From: Hymenolepis diminuta
Taxonomy: Eukaryota > Platyhelminthes > Cestoda > Cyclophyllidea > Hymenolepididae
Reading direction: 5' to 3'
DNA: 64,000 bases
Assembly (NCBI GenBank): GCA_900708905.1
Contig: CAADRB010000023.1
Location: 232,295 to 296,294 of the forward strand
The stretch's first letter is position 1. Every line of letters starts with the position of its first letter. Below are positions 47,701 to 61,250 of this stretch, in pieces. The notes beneath the pieces were generated by a model. That model was given only the letters and a program-made list of their open reading frames with translations. It made no database searches and had not been told where the DNA came from. Both the position numbers and the translations under genes were made by a program.

Positions 47701-50700
47701 TAAACCGTTGGTTGTTATCTAACTCCAACAAGATAAAGTGAATGGCCACCTCAGTCTAATTTTAGATTTTGGACTTTGATTTTGGTTCAATTGTGCCTGG
47801 TGTCCTTTTCGAAGCCATCTGCATTTTTAGTACGCAGATTTTACAAACCGGGCTCCATCCGTTTGTAGAGGAATGATAGAATGTATTTCAAATTACGAAG
47901 GTTTAAAGATTTTGTGGCATAATCACTATCATATACATAATCACCGTGTTTTGACGAATAAAACTATTATATTCAAATGAACTGGGACAGAAGCATGTAT
48001 TTTATATTCATATCGTGAATTGATCAAGATTGGATTAAATTTTCAAAATGTATTAATTAATTATTTTGCCTGCCATCTCTGCCATTAAGTTTTAATGTAT
48101 TTGGAATAGTTACCCTTAACATCTCCACCAAAACACCTTTACCCTCAAATTCAACCTTTTTGACCCTAAGAAATCAGATATTTCGGAAATATCGGATTTC
48201 TCCTAGTTAATCACACTAGCCGAACTTAATAAACAAGTAAGTTAAACCCATATCTCTGACACTAATTCAATTTACCATTATGTCGACTATTTACCCGCAC
48301 TTACAGCCAAGTAGATAATAAAAAACAGATATTTAAAAGAAAAATCAGGGGAAATGTTAGGAAAATAAAAGAGCGTATTATTCTACTGTCAGGATCTTAA
48401 TAATCACTTCACTAATGTCAAATCACGGTGATCAAGTAATTTTATGTCGTGTCAGATATTCTTTATCTGCCACATTTCTCATAACTAATAATGCTACTGG
48501 ATTTTTGTTAATTTTCGTTCATTTCATGTTTGATATTCTTTGCAGTGTTTAAATAATTAAAAGACTTAGTATATTTATATGCACACTAAAGAGAGCCTGC
48601 AGTTCAAATAAAGGAATTATGAAGTGCAGTCACGGAATGTCTAATTGATAACCATTGAAATTTTCGGCTTATCTGCTGCAACAAATGTTAGATTCATATC
48701 GTATTCTGTTTGTCTTAGACCATAAATGCGTTTGGAGCAATTATGAGAATAAGTCTACAGGGAACGTTCTACAAATTTGGAGGGTCGCTGATATTATTAT
48801 CATCAGTACTCATAATAATGCAAATTTTAATCACAAGATTTAACAAGGAGGTATCATCTAAACACGCGCAATAATGAAATTCTCTGAAAGGGGTGGAATC
48901 GAAATGGATTATATTAATAAAGACGGGATTTCAGGAGTCTTATCTTACTTGATTTCTAAAACCATTAATTTTTTCAACTTCTCGAAATGCGTATTATTAA
49001 CATTGTAATATCCAAAGGTTCCTAAAGCCAATTTTCAAAATTTAACCCCTGTGTTTTTCATGCATTTATATTCACAGTAACTAGATTTCCATTACCAGTT
49101 AAATTAATTGACCAATTGACCATCTGTATCTAAGTTACAATAGGATGTGGTGTAATCAAATGAGAGGTCAATACGTTGATACTTTAATGCTTAATAACTT
49201 TAGGTGAAAGTGAATTTTGTAATAAACATTCTTCTGATATATTAAAATTTGATTTCCTTTTCCATATCTTTAAGGTGATTTTTTTGTCGCTTTTCCACAA
49301 AAGCAATTGTTGATCTGTTTTTACGAATTCTGTAGGATTGTCATAGCATATTTTAAAGTCCTCGCATTGTTTCAAATATATCATTTTGTGATAATAAATA
49401 AATTAATTAACTGGCAGCTAATTTTTTTTCTAAATGTGTTTTCAAGGCATTGGAATCACCTAACGATAGCAATGAAAAAGATAACACTAATTCATTGTAT
49501 TTAGAAATATATATTTTTTAAAAATTGCAATAGAATATTTTGTTGATCGCCTTTTTGCGGAAGAAACCAAGAGCAAAGATATGGACATCTCGGTGATGTG
49601 ACAGTTGGTTGTGTTTCCGTCTCGTCAGTTGCCACAGTGTGCATCTAAATATAGAACTCTCACCCACATTGATTAATGGAGGGCTTTGATTGAAGAGGAA
49701 AACGTTTACCAGCAGCTAAGAAGCGGCGGCAGTTTCATATTTATTTTCTTCAGGGGGTAATGTTATTCCCATCAATCCGTAATGCCTCTCAGCGATGACT
49801 GCCTGCTGGAATAACACATACACTACTTACATTGACATCCGCTGAGTATGAGATAGTTTTTGAGACCCTCGACAAAATTGCCGTTTTTCATTTCCAAAAT
49901 AAATTACATGATTCACATTATTATTTAAAAGGCATATTATCGAATACGATATTCTGATTTGATATCCGAAATTCTCTCAACCAAGCCAATTTATTAACAT
50001 TTGTGATATATTACTTGATGATTCACAGGAATGCCCGACTTAATCAGTCACTGAGTACTCACAGAGAAGACAAAACCACACAGCCTGTCTCAGTGTAAAT
50101 TATTTCGTCTTTAAATAAAATATCACTTTCATTTATGCAGTTTAGATATGTAACCAGCTCTCTCTCTTCTTTGACAGTTCAAAAGCCACAAATTCTTATT
50201 AACTCTTCTTCTTCTGATTTGGAAAAGGTTTTTTGCACCTCGTTAGCCTTTTATGTCAATGGATTTTGAAGTGGATATCTCAGTCAGATTATAAGAGCAG
50301 CTTAACTGGGATTAGCACAACTTCATGGGCGAGTACGCTATCTCTCTGACTTAACTTAACTTAACAACTTTAAGTTTTCACACTTCTAGAGACTCGGATT
50401 CCTTTCTATAGCCTACCGAGTTATTTTGCGCTGATTCATTCTCACGCAAATATTTCCACACAAGACTGTTTCTGGCTTTCAAGCATACTTGTCATTTTTT
50501 CCTGATTTGCCTACTTTTCCACTTAGTTAGAAATTTTCATCTAACTTTATTGACTTCATGAATATTGACATCAATAAAATAGGACGGTCTGTTTATGGAA
50601 TTAATCAAATAGAGCCTCATTCATTATTTTTATACTTGGATGTAGTCGGATACTAAAACAGTAGATATTGGAAGCTCCTTTAATGGTACAGGTGACAACG

Positions 50701-53700
50701 GCTAGCTCTTATATGATTTGAATAAATTATACCCAGTATTCTGCACATGTGAAGCTAAACTTAGTTTGGCAGTAGATTTTGTATTTTTATTTATTTCACT
50801 GATTCCACGAGAAACCATTTGGTAGTCTGTGCTGAATATAACCTTGATATAAATGACCTACATAGGGCCCAACTGGCGCACAGATTCCTAGACTGCCTGT
50901 ACACAAAAAATACTAAATGATATTCAGATATTTTTTTCTAGAAGTATGGTAATTAGTAAGAAGATAGAATGTATTAAATCAAATCAATTACCTCATGTTA
51001 TTATAGCTCATCTGCAGTGAAATCTGCCCCGTGATCTCTGCAATGCTAATATTGTGTAAGGAACTTAAGGTCTATACGATCATGCTTTTTTGACTTTGAA
51101 AAGAAGAAATGAATTGAAGTGACAAGCTCAACCATAATTAAACAACCGGTCAACAAACACCGGTGATTGTGGGAAAGAAATCGATCAGCAATCAAGAGGA
51201 CTGAGCATTTTTTATCACATGGACTTAATAATAACAAATATCTTAAGAGGAACACTGAAATAACACTTTAGAAGAAATTGTATGTGGATGAACACACTGT
51301 TCTCTTATGTAGAATGATTTGATGGGGAAATTCGGCATTGATATAAGTGATCGCAAAGAATGCCTATCTCCCATTTTTGCAAAATGACTTATCAAAAGGA
51401 ATGCTAAGATTCACATTAGGTTTAGAACTATTTGAAATGAACTTAGCAAGATGCTCGTATATTACTTATTTCAAACGCCTGTGGAATTCTATTTTTTCTA
51501 ATTTATTAATCCCCTTATTTTGGATCTGATAAATAGCTTAATATTTCTTCCAGAGGAAAGCATTTCAAATTATAAAGTTCCTTAGGCATGTTCCATATTG
51601 AAAAAGTTTGGATCTCATGAGATATCTTTCAAAATGCTCAAATTTTAATGAAACTGAAATTGCATAAATGGAGACTTATATTATAGCATTTAACTTTTTT
51701 AATAATCCCACCTGTGCTGAATAATCAAAAGACTGTTGTAATTAAAAAAGAGCCCATTTGACAATAAACTGCTGAATTTATTCAATAGGCCTAAATTACG
51801 TATATAAGTGAACATGTAGACACTTTTATCAGTAGCTTATGTTCTTAAGATTACTTTTTGTAAATGAATATATTACTGAAATAAGAAGAGAAATCTCCAA
51901 GTACGCAGAAAAAGAGGATCCTTGGAAGAAGCATCACAAGCGGGGCTCGAGACCAAAACGTCTCTCTAATACAGATGAATTTCCCAATCACTTGATCATG
52001 TTTCGATCAAATATACAGAATTTTAGTGGAAGAGAAATTGCCTTTTTTTGTGAATCAGAGTAGAGCTTGAATTATTATTTCATAAGAAGAAAAAATATTG
52101 AGATAAAATTAGAAAAATTTTATTTTACTGGATTCATTTAAAGTTAGCACACCTTTGTAACTTAAACCTGAAAAGGTGCGATTTAATGAAGGCCAAGACA
52201 AAAAATGTTGAGGGATAGTTACGGAGAATAAAAATGAAGTCCAAAGTGAAATGGATAACTCAATAATAATTAGCTAAATATAAACAAAAATAGTTTTAAT
52301 GAAAAGAGATGAAGTAAAACCAGTAACTTACAATAGATTTGAGCGTTTGACGTTAAATATTTAGTGGCGATATTAAGGAATTTTGGGCAATAAATTATTT
52401 GGGGCATTGTGATGATGGAATATATAAAGTTTGTACGCCCATTACATTTTTATTAAGCGATTAAACTTAAAATTAGTAATTTTGACTTCCAATAATTTTT
52501 TTGCATTTTAGTTCTTTAATCTTCACAAGTTTCGATTTTTACTATCTAAACTTGGTATTTATGGCTTTATATGCCCCGCCAAAAATCATGCAAATATTAA
52601 TAACTTCCTTTCATTTAAATGAAATTTTAATATAAATTAAATATTACAGAAAACAAAGAGGGCGCAAAATTGAAATTTGGCACTGTATCAAGGTATTCGA
52701 GAATGTGACCTTTGGTAGTGGAATCTTAAAATGATTCATCCCGTGATCATAATTCGACCAATTTTGGAAATATAAATTTTTCATTGTTATAAATATTAAT
52801 TACAGAGAACAAAGTATACTACTAATACTTGTCAAATGGAAAAAAGCATTCTAATCTCGGGAAGAAAACACAAAACTAAAGAGGAGGATATGTGAAGAAA
52901 CATCAAAGATTATTTGTTCTGCCAAGCCGTTTGTTCACCGTATCACGGATGAACCCTATCACCGGATACTTGTTTAAAGCGTGTCATTTTAAGATTTCAT
53001 TGTTTCATTCTGGGATTTATGAGCTGGTTGATCGGTTGGCTAAATCGTGATGTTAGCACTGCCTACTTTGATTGATATTAGCCGAAAGTTAGGATATTTT
53101 AGTAAAAAGTTAAATCAGATTAGCTCAATTTCAGTAATAAAATGCTATAAATGAAAATTTAATCCAAAATGCTAATAGATAAGCAAATTTTAAAACATGT
53201 ATTTAACCCCATTTAATTCCAACCCTATCATTCTTAACATATACTGTCTTCTTGCTCCGTAATTCGCGTACAATATTTCCATTTTATACTCCTAGTATCT
53301 TTTCATTAATGGAAAATAGGAAATGATAAATAGAATCGTCACCAAGCAGCTAATTTCCTTTACGTCTTACAAGATGTACGCCATAGATAATGCTTTTACT
53401 TTCCAAATTTAGCATCTTTGTGTGCGGACCCTATTTCCTCTTGTTAAACGTCACATGTGATGGCATTTTTGTTCTGCTATTTTATTCTGGCTGGATATTT
53501 AGGGCCTGTCAAATCCCTTGATGCCACGAAGGTCTGCATATTTGTTTGATCAAAGTGGTACTACTTAAAGAAATCTTAACTTTTGTCTATTATTGCGTCT
53601 GAATGGTTTAAAAGATGGAGTGGGCGTATTTCATGATCATAACGTACTTTGGCACTTGGAACTATTCAAGAGGCTTAATGTACTATTTCAAATTATACCA

Positions 53701-54645
53701 GCTGAACACTCATATTAGAAGTGGCATACGCTCGGTACTAAATAATGCAAAGGAATACCAAGAATGGATGATTATAACAAAATAAAAGAACACTCAAGAC
53801 AAAATAAATAGTACTCCCTATTTGCTGTTTTTCGATCGCTTGTCAAGCAATACCGAGGCTGCTTATTTGTGGAAAGTGAATTGGGTTATTTTGTGATCAA
53901 TGGGAAAGGGAATTTATTACGACCGCACAATTAAGACCGATATATGAATAGGACTGAGGGATAGATGAGTGAAGTCTACCGAATAAAGTTACGTATATGA
54001 TGAACACCTGCAAGATCGAATACATTAATAAAGCACTGAAAAAGTTTTGTCATGCACTGAAGAGAAGTAACTCCATCAGATATTGAAATTGGCATAACCA
54101 ACAGACCTGAAGAAAGCATAAAAGTATTGGGTCGGATACATAAATTAATGGAATTGCATAGGGAAAAGATTCAGTAGGATAAGAGGCATAAGATATTGGC
54201 CGATGGGAAAATCGAAGTGTTTGACGAATAAAACTCTAATATTGATAAACTTTTTAGTTTCAAACTGTCAAGGTAACAAAAATAAAAAATAAAATTGATT
54301 CGTAATACTTTTTACCTCGAAAGATAACCAGAAAAGGATTGCTTTAAAGAAATTGATAGAATGGAAATACATGTCTTTATTTTTTGCCTAAGGTCTGAGT
54401 ACGCACAGCTCATTGTTCATATTATTAGTACAGTTTGTATGTTAAATATACTTTGAAAGTAAATTATATTAACCAGTAACACACCTGAAGAAGTATATTT
54501 TAGAAATAGCCACTGTCAATGAACACCATAAGACAAAAACAGGTCACACAAATAAAAGTCATACTTGGCATATATGGAAGCTGCCATGATAAACCAATCA
54601 AAATGGCCGCATAAATTGATCACACAATTACATTCTACTCCTTTT
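47701..54645. other. long non-coding stretch
   Basis: About 7 kb, mostly AT-rich. A GC-richer patch at 49550-49900 and a 74-codon frame at 51839-52063 (+), containing KYAEKEDPWKKHHKRGSRPK, are the only parts that look slightly gene-like. Neither has a family signal. Three CTTAA units occur at about 50350-50364. Confidence 0.4.
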
Positions 54646-54727
54646 ATGAGTACCCAATCCCTTCCCGAAAGAAGAGCCGACCAGCGTCTTAGAATCTGCA
54701 GAAACTGTCGAGAGACTCAAATGAGTG
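54646..54727 (+). other. candidate first coding exon with upstream CCAAT/YY1-like motifs
   Basis: An ATG opens 27 codons (MSTQSLPERRADQRLRICRN and on, with a C-x2-C pair) that run into GTAGGT at 54728, a good splice donor. Just upstream are CCAATCA (54594) and AAAATGGCCGC, similar to a YY1 site, as in other CCAAT-type promoters in this window. No downstream exon was joined within the remaining 9 kb. The opposite strand is also open through this patch, so coding direction is not secure. Confidence 0.25.
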
Positions 54728-57609
54728 GTAGGTGAAACACGAGCTGCGTGGAAGTTCGTGCTCCCTTCTTCCCCAGCTATTAAAGTAGTGTAATAATGTT
54801 ATTTAGGTTCTTTAAGCTATAGTTATTTCGATTTACCAAGAGATATTGCAATAGGGAGTATTAATGAGCAATATTATTAATCTGAATTATTATTTTTGAG
54901 CCAGCAATGGAGTTACATTTTATAGGCTTGATCTGAAACCATAGAAAAGTATTTTCAGTCTTCAAATAACTTTTGCATTAATGATATACACTTCTTCGCC
55001 AACACTATCAATAGTCACTGTCCTCCTCTGTTTTAAATCTGAAATGGATAAGCTTTGTGCTTAGGTGATTGTCAATGAAAAAATATAATCAAATCAACCA
55101 TAACCCATATTCTCACGTGTTTGGAGTTTGCTAAAAGGAGCTTATGCTCGTTTAGTAGCTGCTCACCTCTCCCTTAAGATATCGGACAAAAAGCCTCCAC
55201 TCTGATTTGACTATTAGGGATTTATTATATTCTATGGACACGGTAGAGTATGTTGCAGGACAATTACTAATAAAAGATAAGTTCATTAATATTCGATGAA
55301 ATTTTTATAAATGTTTCAAATTTGAGTTCTTTTTAACTCCTCGTTGATCAACAAGGCGATATCCCGGCTAGAAAAAGGGAAAACGCAAGTTCTCTTTGGT
55401 ATATCGAAAACTTACTACGGTTGAATTCGAACATATTAGTTCACATAAACAACATGAAGAATTAATTTAACTTTAGTAATGATGGGAAAAAATAGATAAT
55501 GAATAAAAATTTCGTCATTGGAAAATAGTAAATTATCATAGATAATTATATTTTACCTTGACACAAAAGCAGAGCTTTTTGAGTGGCGTCATTCAATAAA
55601 TTAAGGAAATGTGGTTTTCAGAGATGAATTTTATTCCATTTTCATATTTTTAAATTAGAAAGGGCTGAATTTGACAATTTCTGCATTCACTCCTTAAAAA
55701 TTTTTAACAGTAAAATATTAATGAACTGTGTATAATCAATTTTCAGTTTATTTTACTGACTTTTTTAGAAAAGTCTAAATTCAATAAATTTGCACTGATC
55801 TTGATGTGCAGTAAATGCATAAGTTATTTGTGAATTTTGAATACATTTTATAATTTTCCACCAAAAGAGAATAACTGGACAGTGGAAAAGTAACGTTTTG
55901 TGAGCAGTTATTTTAGGAGCAGGATATTACAAGCCATATTGTAAGTGGATAAGAGTTATATTATGTTAAACTTTCGTTCCAATCACATATACTCGGTCGT
56001 GGGTGTAGAAGGTTGAAATAAATGGAGTTAGCATGACCAACTACGAAATAATCAACCGACCAACAGACTCTGAATTTTAGTGGGCATAGTCTCACTCACG
56101 AAGCTGGGGAGCCGAATAATGAAGATTAAACGTTAAGGGATCACAAAGTGAAGTTTTCTCTGATTGAGAATACGGAAAACTCACTGCTTCAAGAACTGAA
56201 ATAAAGTAAAACTCGTGAACTGCAGATTTATAACTGACCTCTCTTCCTCGATCATTGGGTTAGTTAGTCAGTTTCCTTTTTCGTATACCTTACAGCGATA
56301 AACACTTGCAAATTTTTTTCCTGCACCCCGAATAGTAATAGTTAAGAATAATAAAAGTGGATGGCAATGTCCGAAAAAATATTTGATTTTATCAAATAGT
56401 CGAATAATAAATAACGTAATGAAGTTTGCCAGACAACTATTAGTAAGTATTGTTTTAATTTGATTTGCAAATGGATCAATAAAAATTGGTATTTCACTTT
56501 TTGTCACTCATGGCGTAGGAAAATGTTGTGTAATTGAAATATGGGAATACGAAGATAATTCTGTTTTAATAAGAGAAATGTGATAAAGCATACTTCCCAA
56601 CTTAAAATTTCAGTCTTATCACATCTTATTGGCGTTTTCTTCTTATGCGATATCTGAGTAGTATGATCTTATGTTAGTTCACAGACAGCCTTATCAGTTA
56701 ATTCACATAACAATCATCTTCAGTTTTTATAATCTCTATATTATAATGACAAACTATTATGACGGTGAACGGTACTCCACAATTTTTGTCCAGGTCAGAT
56801 TGCCATAATATTTCAAAATGCAAAAACACACATTGAGAGAGAATGTTGATGCCAGTGCACTGAGTGCAAATACAGCAACTATCAGACAGTACTAATTACC
56901 TAAACGTGACCATTGTGAGATGCATCCTTAATTAAAAATGCCATTTTGCACGTGATTACTATAAAAAGAAAAAAATATCAGATAGCAGGAATCCATCTTT
57001 ATTGCGCATTACAAAAGAATAATAAGCATGAAATTGATCGCTATTCTAGAACCTGTGATAGATAACACGCGTTAGGAAGCAAAATCAGACGCAATGCCCA
57101 TTTCCAGATACTAGAATACTAATGTTGAAGCATCACCTGTGAACTGCATTGATATAAGAATAAAGTTGGAATTGTCGCTGTCATAATATATGGCGGAGCA
57201 AAATTGCAACAGCCTTTAACAAGTGGATACTTTACGATAAAAGGTATCCCATAAGCAACTCATACAGTTGTGAGGTAATTCGGAAGTACTTTAATACGTC
57301 TAAAATCTGAAATAGTCTGCATGTCTGTATTTTCAATCTGTCATTTGTAATTAACTAATCATTACTTTTACCATTTTTAAGATTTAAATAACTTATCATA
57401 TTCAAACAAGAAACGTGTTCATTAATTAAACATTAGCTTTAGTAATAGAATTATCCATTTATGATCGAATGAAATTTACTAAAAGAGTTTTCAGACTCCA
57501 CATATGTCTCGATTGAAGAAAAACGCGTTTTGCATATTAAAATCTTTCCCATCTAATTTTTATCGAAGTGACCTTTTGTTCCATAAGATAAACCGATTTC
57601 ATATCTTTT
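54728..57609. other. non-coding stretch
   Basis: AT-rich; no gene recognised. It could be intron sequence if the 54.6 kb exon is real. Confidence 0.35.
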
Positions 57610-58710
57610 CGGGCTGCGTAAGGTATCAGAGAACACCTATATTTACTATAATTAATGAAATGAAAAGACACGAAAAGACAAAAACAAAATACAACCATTT
57701 TTAAAATTGCAGGATTTCTAAAAATCGCTACATCTTTCGTTCGCAAAGTTAGGAAGTGGCTGAGTGAAAACAATACAGATGATTTGGACGCCACGAGAAA
57801 GAGAAAACAGCATTGCCAACGCTCGGCTCTGACTCACTCAGATAACCTCGAGTTTTGCAGAAGGGTGCATGGCATGTCACAATTGACGAAAATTCTAGAA
57901 AGTCAATGCGACATCTTGCCAAACATCTTCAAGTGTTTGAAGGAACAATAATGCATAAGGAAAGTTGTTCATCAAGACTTCGCATACAATTCTCAGGCGT
58001 GGTCAGTTTATGTAGACAAAACAACTCAAATGAATCGTTTAACGCGTGTAAAGTGGTTCATAAAGAAATTGAAGCACACAGAAGAAGAAGAGTGTCTTTA
58101 GTTTTTCTAATTCCCACCAAGATGAAAGCATCAATCCAAGAAATGACACGTAGCTATGTGGGATGCAGATCCCACTGAAATTTCAACTCTTATGCATGTG
58201 CACAAGGTTATCAGCAACAGTGATGCTATTCGGTGTTGTTGGCACTGAGGGGGGAGGGCACATCATGACTCCACCACTTTTCCGCAGGACTTTAGAATCA
58301 GTGCAGATGCAGATGTCTATGTGGAGCCTATCCAAACCATAGTTGTTAAATCTCCTTGGATAGACAACGTACCCAATGGAGGAAGACTTCCCTATGTCTT
58401 CCAACAAGATTCGGCTCTATCCCATAAAACTCTCAAAACCCACGATTGGATGGAGAATTTTCATCATGTCACACCACACCGAACTTATGACTGCCTCCTA
58501 ACTCACCAGACCTTAATTTTTTGGATTATTAAGTGTTGGGCGGGGCATGGTTGAAACAGAAATAAATAAATATTCCCATAACATCAAATCCTCCTTTCTG
58601 ATGGAAGCAATAGCCTGAGCAATAACCCGAGCAAAGTTTCAACCATTAAAAGCTTCACTTTCTGTTTTCTAAAAGTGCGCAAGTTGTCCTCAGATGCCTT
58701 GGGCACTCTG
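57610..58710 (+). mobile_element. DD37D-like mariner element, near full length, inactive
   Basis: The 1101-bp element ends in worn inverted repeats. The left end CGGGCTGCGTAAGGTATCAG and the reverse complement of the right end, CAGAGTGCCCAAGGCATCTG, both resemble the ends of the 4.85 kb copy. The right end is followed by TA (58711-58712), while the left flank has TT where TA is expected, probably by mutation. The interior encodes a broken transposase on the + strand. It is the longer of the two copies of this family in the window and shows what the 4.85 kb copy has lost. Confidence 0.85.
57650..58690 (+). pseudogene. DD37D-like transposase pseudogene
   Basis: The reading in changing frames gives SFVRKVRKWLSE and RKRKQHCQRSALTHSDN in the N-terminal part, then KSPWIDNVPNGGRLPYVFQQ followed by DSA with the second catalytic Asp (58408-58410). 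After a frame change comes PPNSPDLNFLDY with the third Asp (58524-58526). The second and third Asp codons are 116 bases apart, whereas DD37D needs 114, so a net two-base shift lies between them. The segment that should hold the first Asp (FSDEKNF in relatives, near 58110) reads through stops and lacks it. Open pieces are at 57855-58178 and 58321-58554. It cannot make transposase. Confidence 0.85.
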
Positions 58711-59144
58711 TATATTTTATATTTATTTACCTTAATCATGAACCAGGTTTGCAAAGGTCATGGTATGTAATTTTATCTTGAAGTTTATTTCTGTCAGACT
58801 TCTAATTTCTGTCCTTATTCCACTTACGAATTAAAAAATTTTGCATAATTAGGTTCTTATAATTAGATTATGGATCCACGTTATGTAAAATATTGCACTT
58901 TTTAAATCCAACTCCAATTATTGGGTGATTTTAACATCACTTTACTTTTTAAAATTAAACAACAAAATGAATCAAAATATATTAAGGATTATTCACATTG
59001 ACAATAGAGTCGTATATTGAATAGCAGTGAGGAGTAGAATTGATGGGAGGGTAAGTTGCTTAAATTGCTCGTCTTGATTCATGGATCTATCTATCACTCT
59101 CCCCTTAAAAGCAAAAGCATTCTCTTTTTAGAGAGTTCGTACAC
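58711..59144. other. AT-rich non-coding stretch
   Basis: Nothing recognised. Confidence 0.4.
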
Positions 59145-59351
59145 ATGCTCAAATCCGCTGACCGCACACTATATAGAATGCTAGACGTGTATCAATACTT
59201 TGAATCAAGCTCAGTATGCGCCGACGGCACTGCCGTCAAGGTGGACGTTTGCCAAGTTGGAGGTCTTGTGATTAATGCTTACTTGTTTGTGTCCAGTAGT
59301 GACAAATCATCTCGGTTAAGTCGAACCAACAAGAGAAATGATGGAATATGA
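59145..59351 (+). other. 68-codon open frame of unknown nature
   Basis: An ATG-initiated frame with ordinary amino-acid composition (for example SADRTLYRMLDVYQYF) in a patch of moderate G+C. No domain is recognised. It is followed at 59363-59405 and 59520-59563 by two imperfect copies of a short segment of the type AGTxCCxGGATA.CTTCCC.CAACC..GTxAAGTG. The area may be a worn repeat or a gene relic rather than a gene. Confidence 0.2.
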
Positions 59352-59796
59352 GTTTCTCTTGAGGACAGTTCCAGGATACCTTCCCTCAACCCAAGTCAAG
59401 TGCTTTGAACACTTACTCTAATGAGATTGGGAAATTTTTACAAAATTCATTTCTGACAAGTCGAAGATCGTGAGATCAGTTCTTACTGGTGACAAAATGC
59501 GACTTTATCGAAAGAGCAGTGCCGGGATAACTTCCCCCAACCAGTTCAAGTGTCATGAAACCTTCTGAATTGTGCTTGGATTTTCCTATTTTTATTTAGA
59601 AATCTTGAAGTTCTTGAAGTTTTTACATCTTCAAAATCCTGCATTAGATAAGGCGGATTCACATTTGCACTTTATAAATCAAAGCTGGTATGCTTGCAAT
59701 CTTACTTATTTTCATTAGTTATGGATTCAAAAGATAAAATGTGTAAAAATATCAGCTCCAGGTGAAGTGCATGTTTGTGGATGCTTATAGGCTCTT

Positions 59797-59846
59797 CGTG
59801 GGTGTCCCACGTCAAAACAACCATGGTGGTCGAGTGGGGTTGTTTT
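59797..59846. repeat. two adjacent hairpins
   Basis: CGTGGG-TGT-CCCACG (59797-59811) forms a perfect 6-bp stem with a 3-base loop. It is followed at once by AAAACAACC (59814-59822) and GGTTGTTTT (59838-59846), a 9-bp stem with a 15-base loop. Function unknown. Confidence 0.6.
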
Positions 59847-60796
59847 TATTATTTTCATTAGTCTATATCAGTAAGAGGGTAAATTTGTCACCATAATTAC
59901 CAGTAAAAGGATAAATCAGTTCATAACACTCTACCAGTATTTCTCACTTCACGGCAATATCTTATTACTCTTTCATGATTCAGTTTTTAGGGTCATTAAA
60001 ATTCACAGATTTTTTTATAAAACGTGAGTGATATATGAAATAGCTAATTTAATCATTTTTAATTGAACAAGGAGATTGCTTAATTTTTAATTTGTCAAAG
60101 CTAATTTAAACAGCTATCATTCGTTCCCCTCAAAACATGACTTCAGATATTGGGTTGAAAAATTTTTCTGATTGTTGTTGGTAAAGTTAAGTAAAAGTTG
60201 AATTCTTCGTTGCGAATGTAATTTTAGCTCAGGAAATTGCAGGGGAAAATTATTTGATTTATTAACCAACAAACAATAGCCGAATAAAGGTAAATGAAGT
60301 TTGACGGGCAAAGGGTAATTTTTTAAGCATTCAAAACGCCTTCATGTTTTGCAATCTCCGCTGTCCAAGTATGGGATTCATTTGCTAATACAATTGTGTA
60401 ATTCGACCACATTTAGTATTCTACTACAATGCAGTAAAGCTCCTGGGATTCCCTTTGATGTTTTCGACACATTCTTCCTTCTTAAACATGCAACCTAGTT
60501 TCGAGTTCTGTGATCTTCCCTCTGTTTACTATTTTATTTCCCATTTTGTAATTCTATATCAATAAGCGAAATTTTTTATTTATCTCATTTGTCGAACTGC
60601 TGGTCCTCACAAATATCCATGTATATGTCATACAAAACGAATAATTTTATCTAAAAAAAGATTAAAATGTTATTGTTAATTATGTAAATGAATATTTGTA
60701 AGAATATGTAAATTAGAGGGTTGCTGCTTTGCAGAATTTAGAGCACGTTGTTACCAATAGAACAGCAGTTCTATTCCCTGCTGTTACGAAGTTTGA

Positions 60797-61042
60797 GTGA
60801 TCTGTAACCATTTTCGGGATATACGTATTTTTACGTATAAAGTGTTTAATCACATTTATGACCTACAGGCATGCCGTATTCTCGCTCGCAGTCTATTGAT
60901 TCGGCTGATATATGTTGACCTCTTTAACGCTTTTGACCTCCCTATTCCTTTCAAGATCTTTATCCAGAAGCTTGCTTATCTAAACTGTTTTCTCAATTCC
61001 ATTTTTACTATGAAGGAAGGAAGACATAAAAGAGATTGTTAG
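60797..61042 (+). other. 81-codon frame with a reverse-transcriptase-like motif (weak)
   Basis: The frame includes LIYVDLFNAFDLPIPFKIF, similar to motif A of non-LTR retrotransposon reverse transcriptases (hydrophobic-x-D-hydrophobic-x2-AFD) and the residues that follow it. Nothing else of a reverse transcriptase is recognisable nearby, so this may be a worn LINE scrap or chance. Confidence 0.2.
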
Positions 61043-61119
61043 GAACCATGACATTTCACCTTGAGTACATGCTGCTTAATAAACTCCGACAAAATAGCAA
61101 AATTGGATATCTCGACTCC

Positions 61120-61250
61120 GTTTTGTTAAGATCTATAAACTGCTTAATATCCTGTAAGATCGTTTTGTCTTCTTAACAAATCGAAAAGTATGAATTTAAT
61201 TCGTGAGATCGACCATTATGATTAAAAACCAATCAATAAGCAGTGAATAT
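61120..61250 (+). repeat. dispersed repeat, copy Y
   Basis: Counterpart of copy X at 46757-46866. It includes CTGCTTAATATCCTGTAAGA and GACCATTATGATTAAAAACC, followed by AATAAGCAGTGAATATC. Confidence 0.45.
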
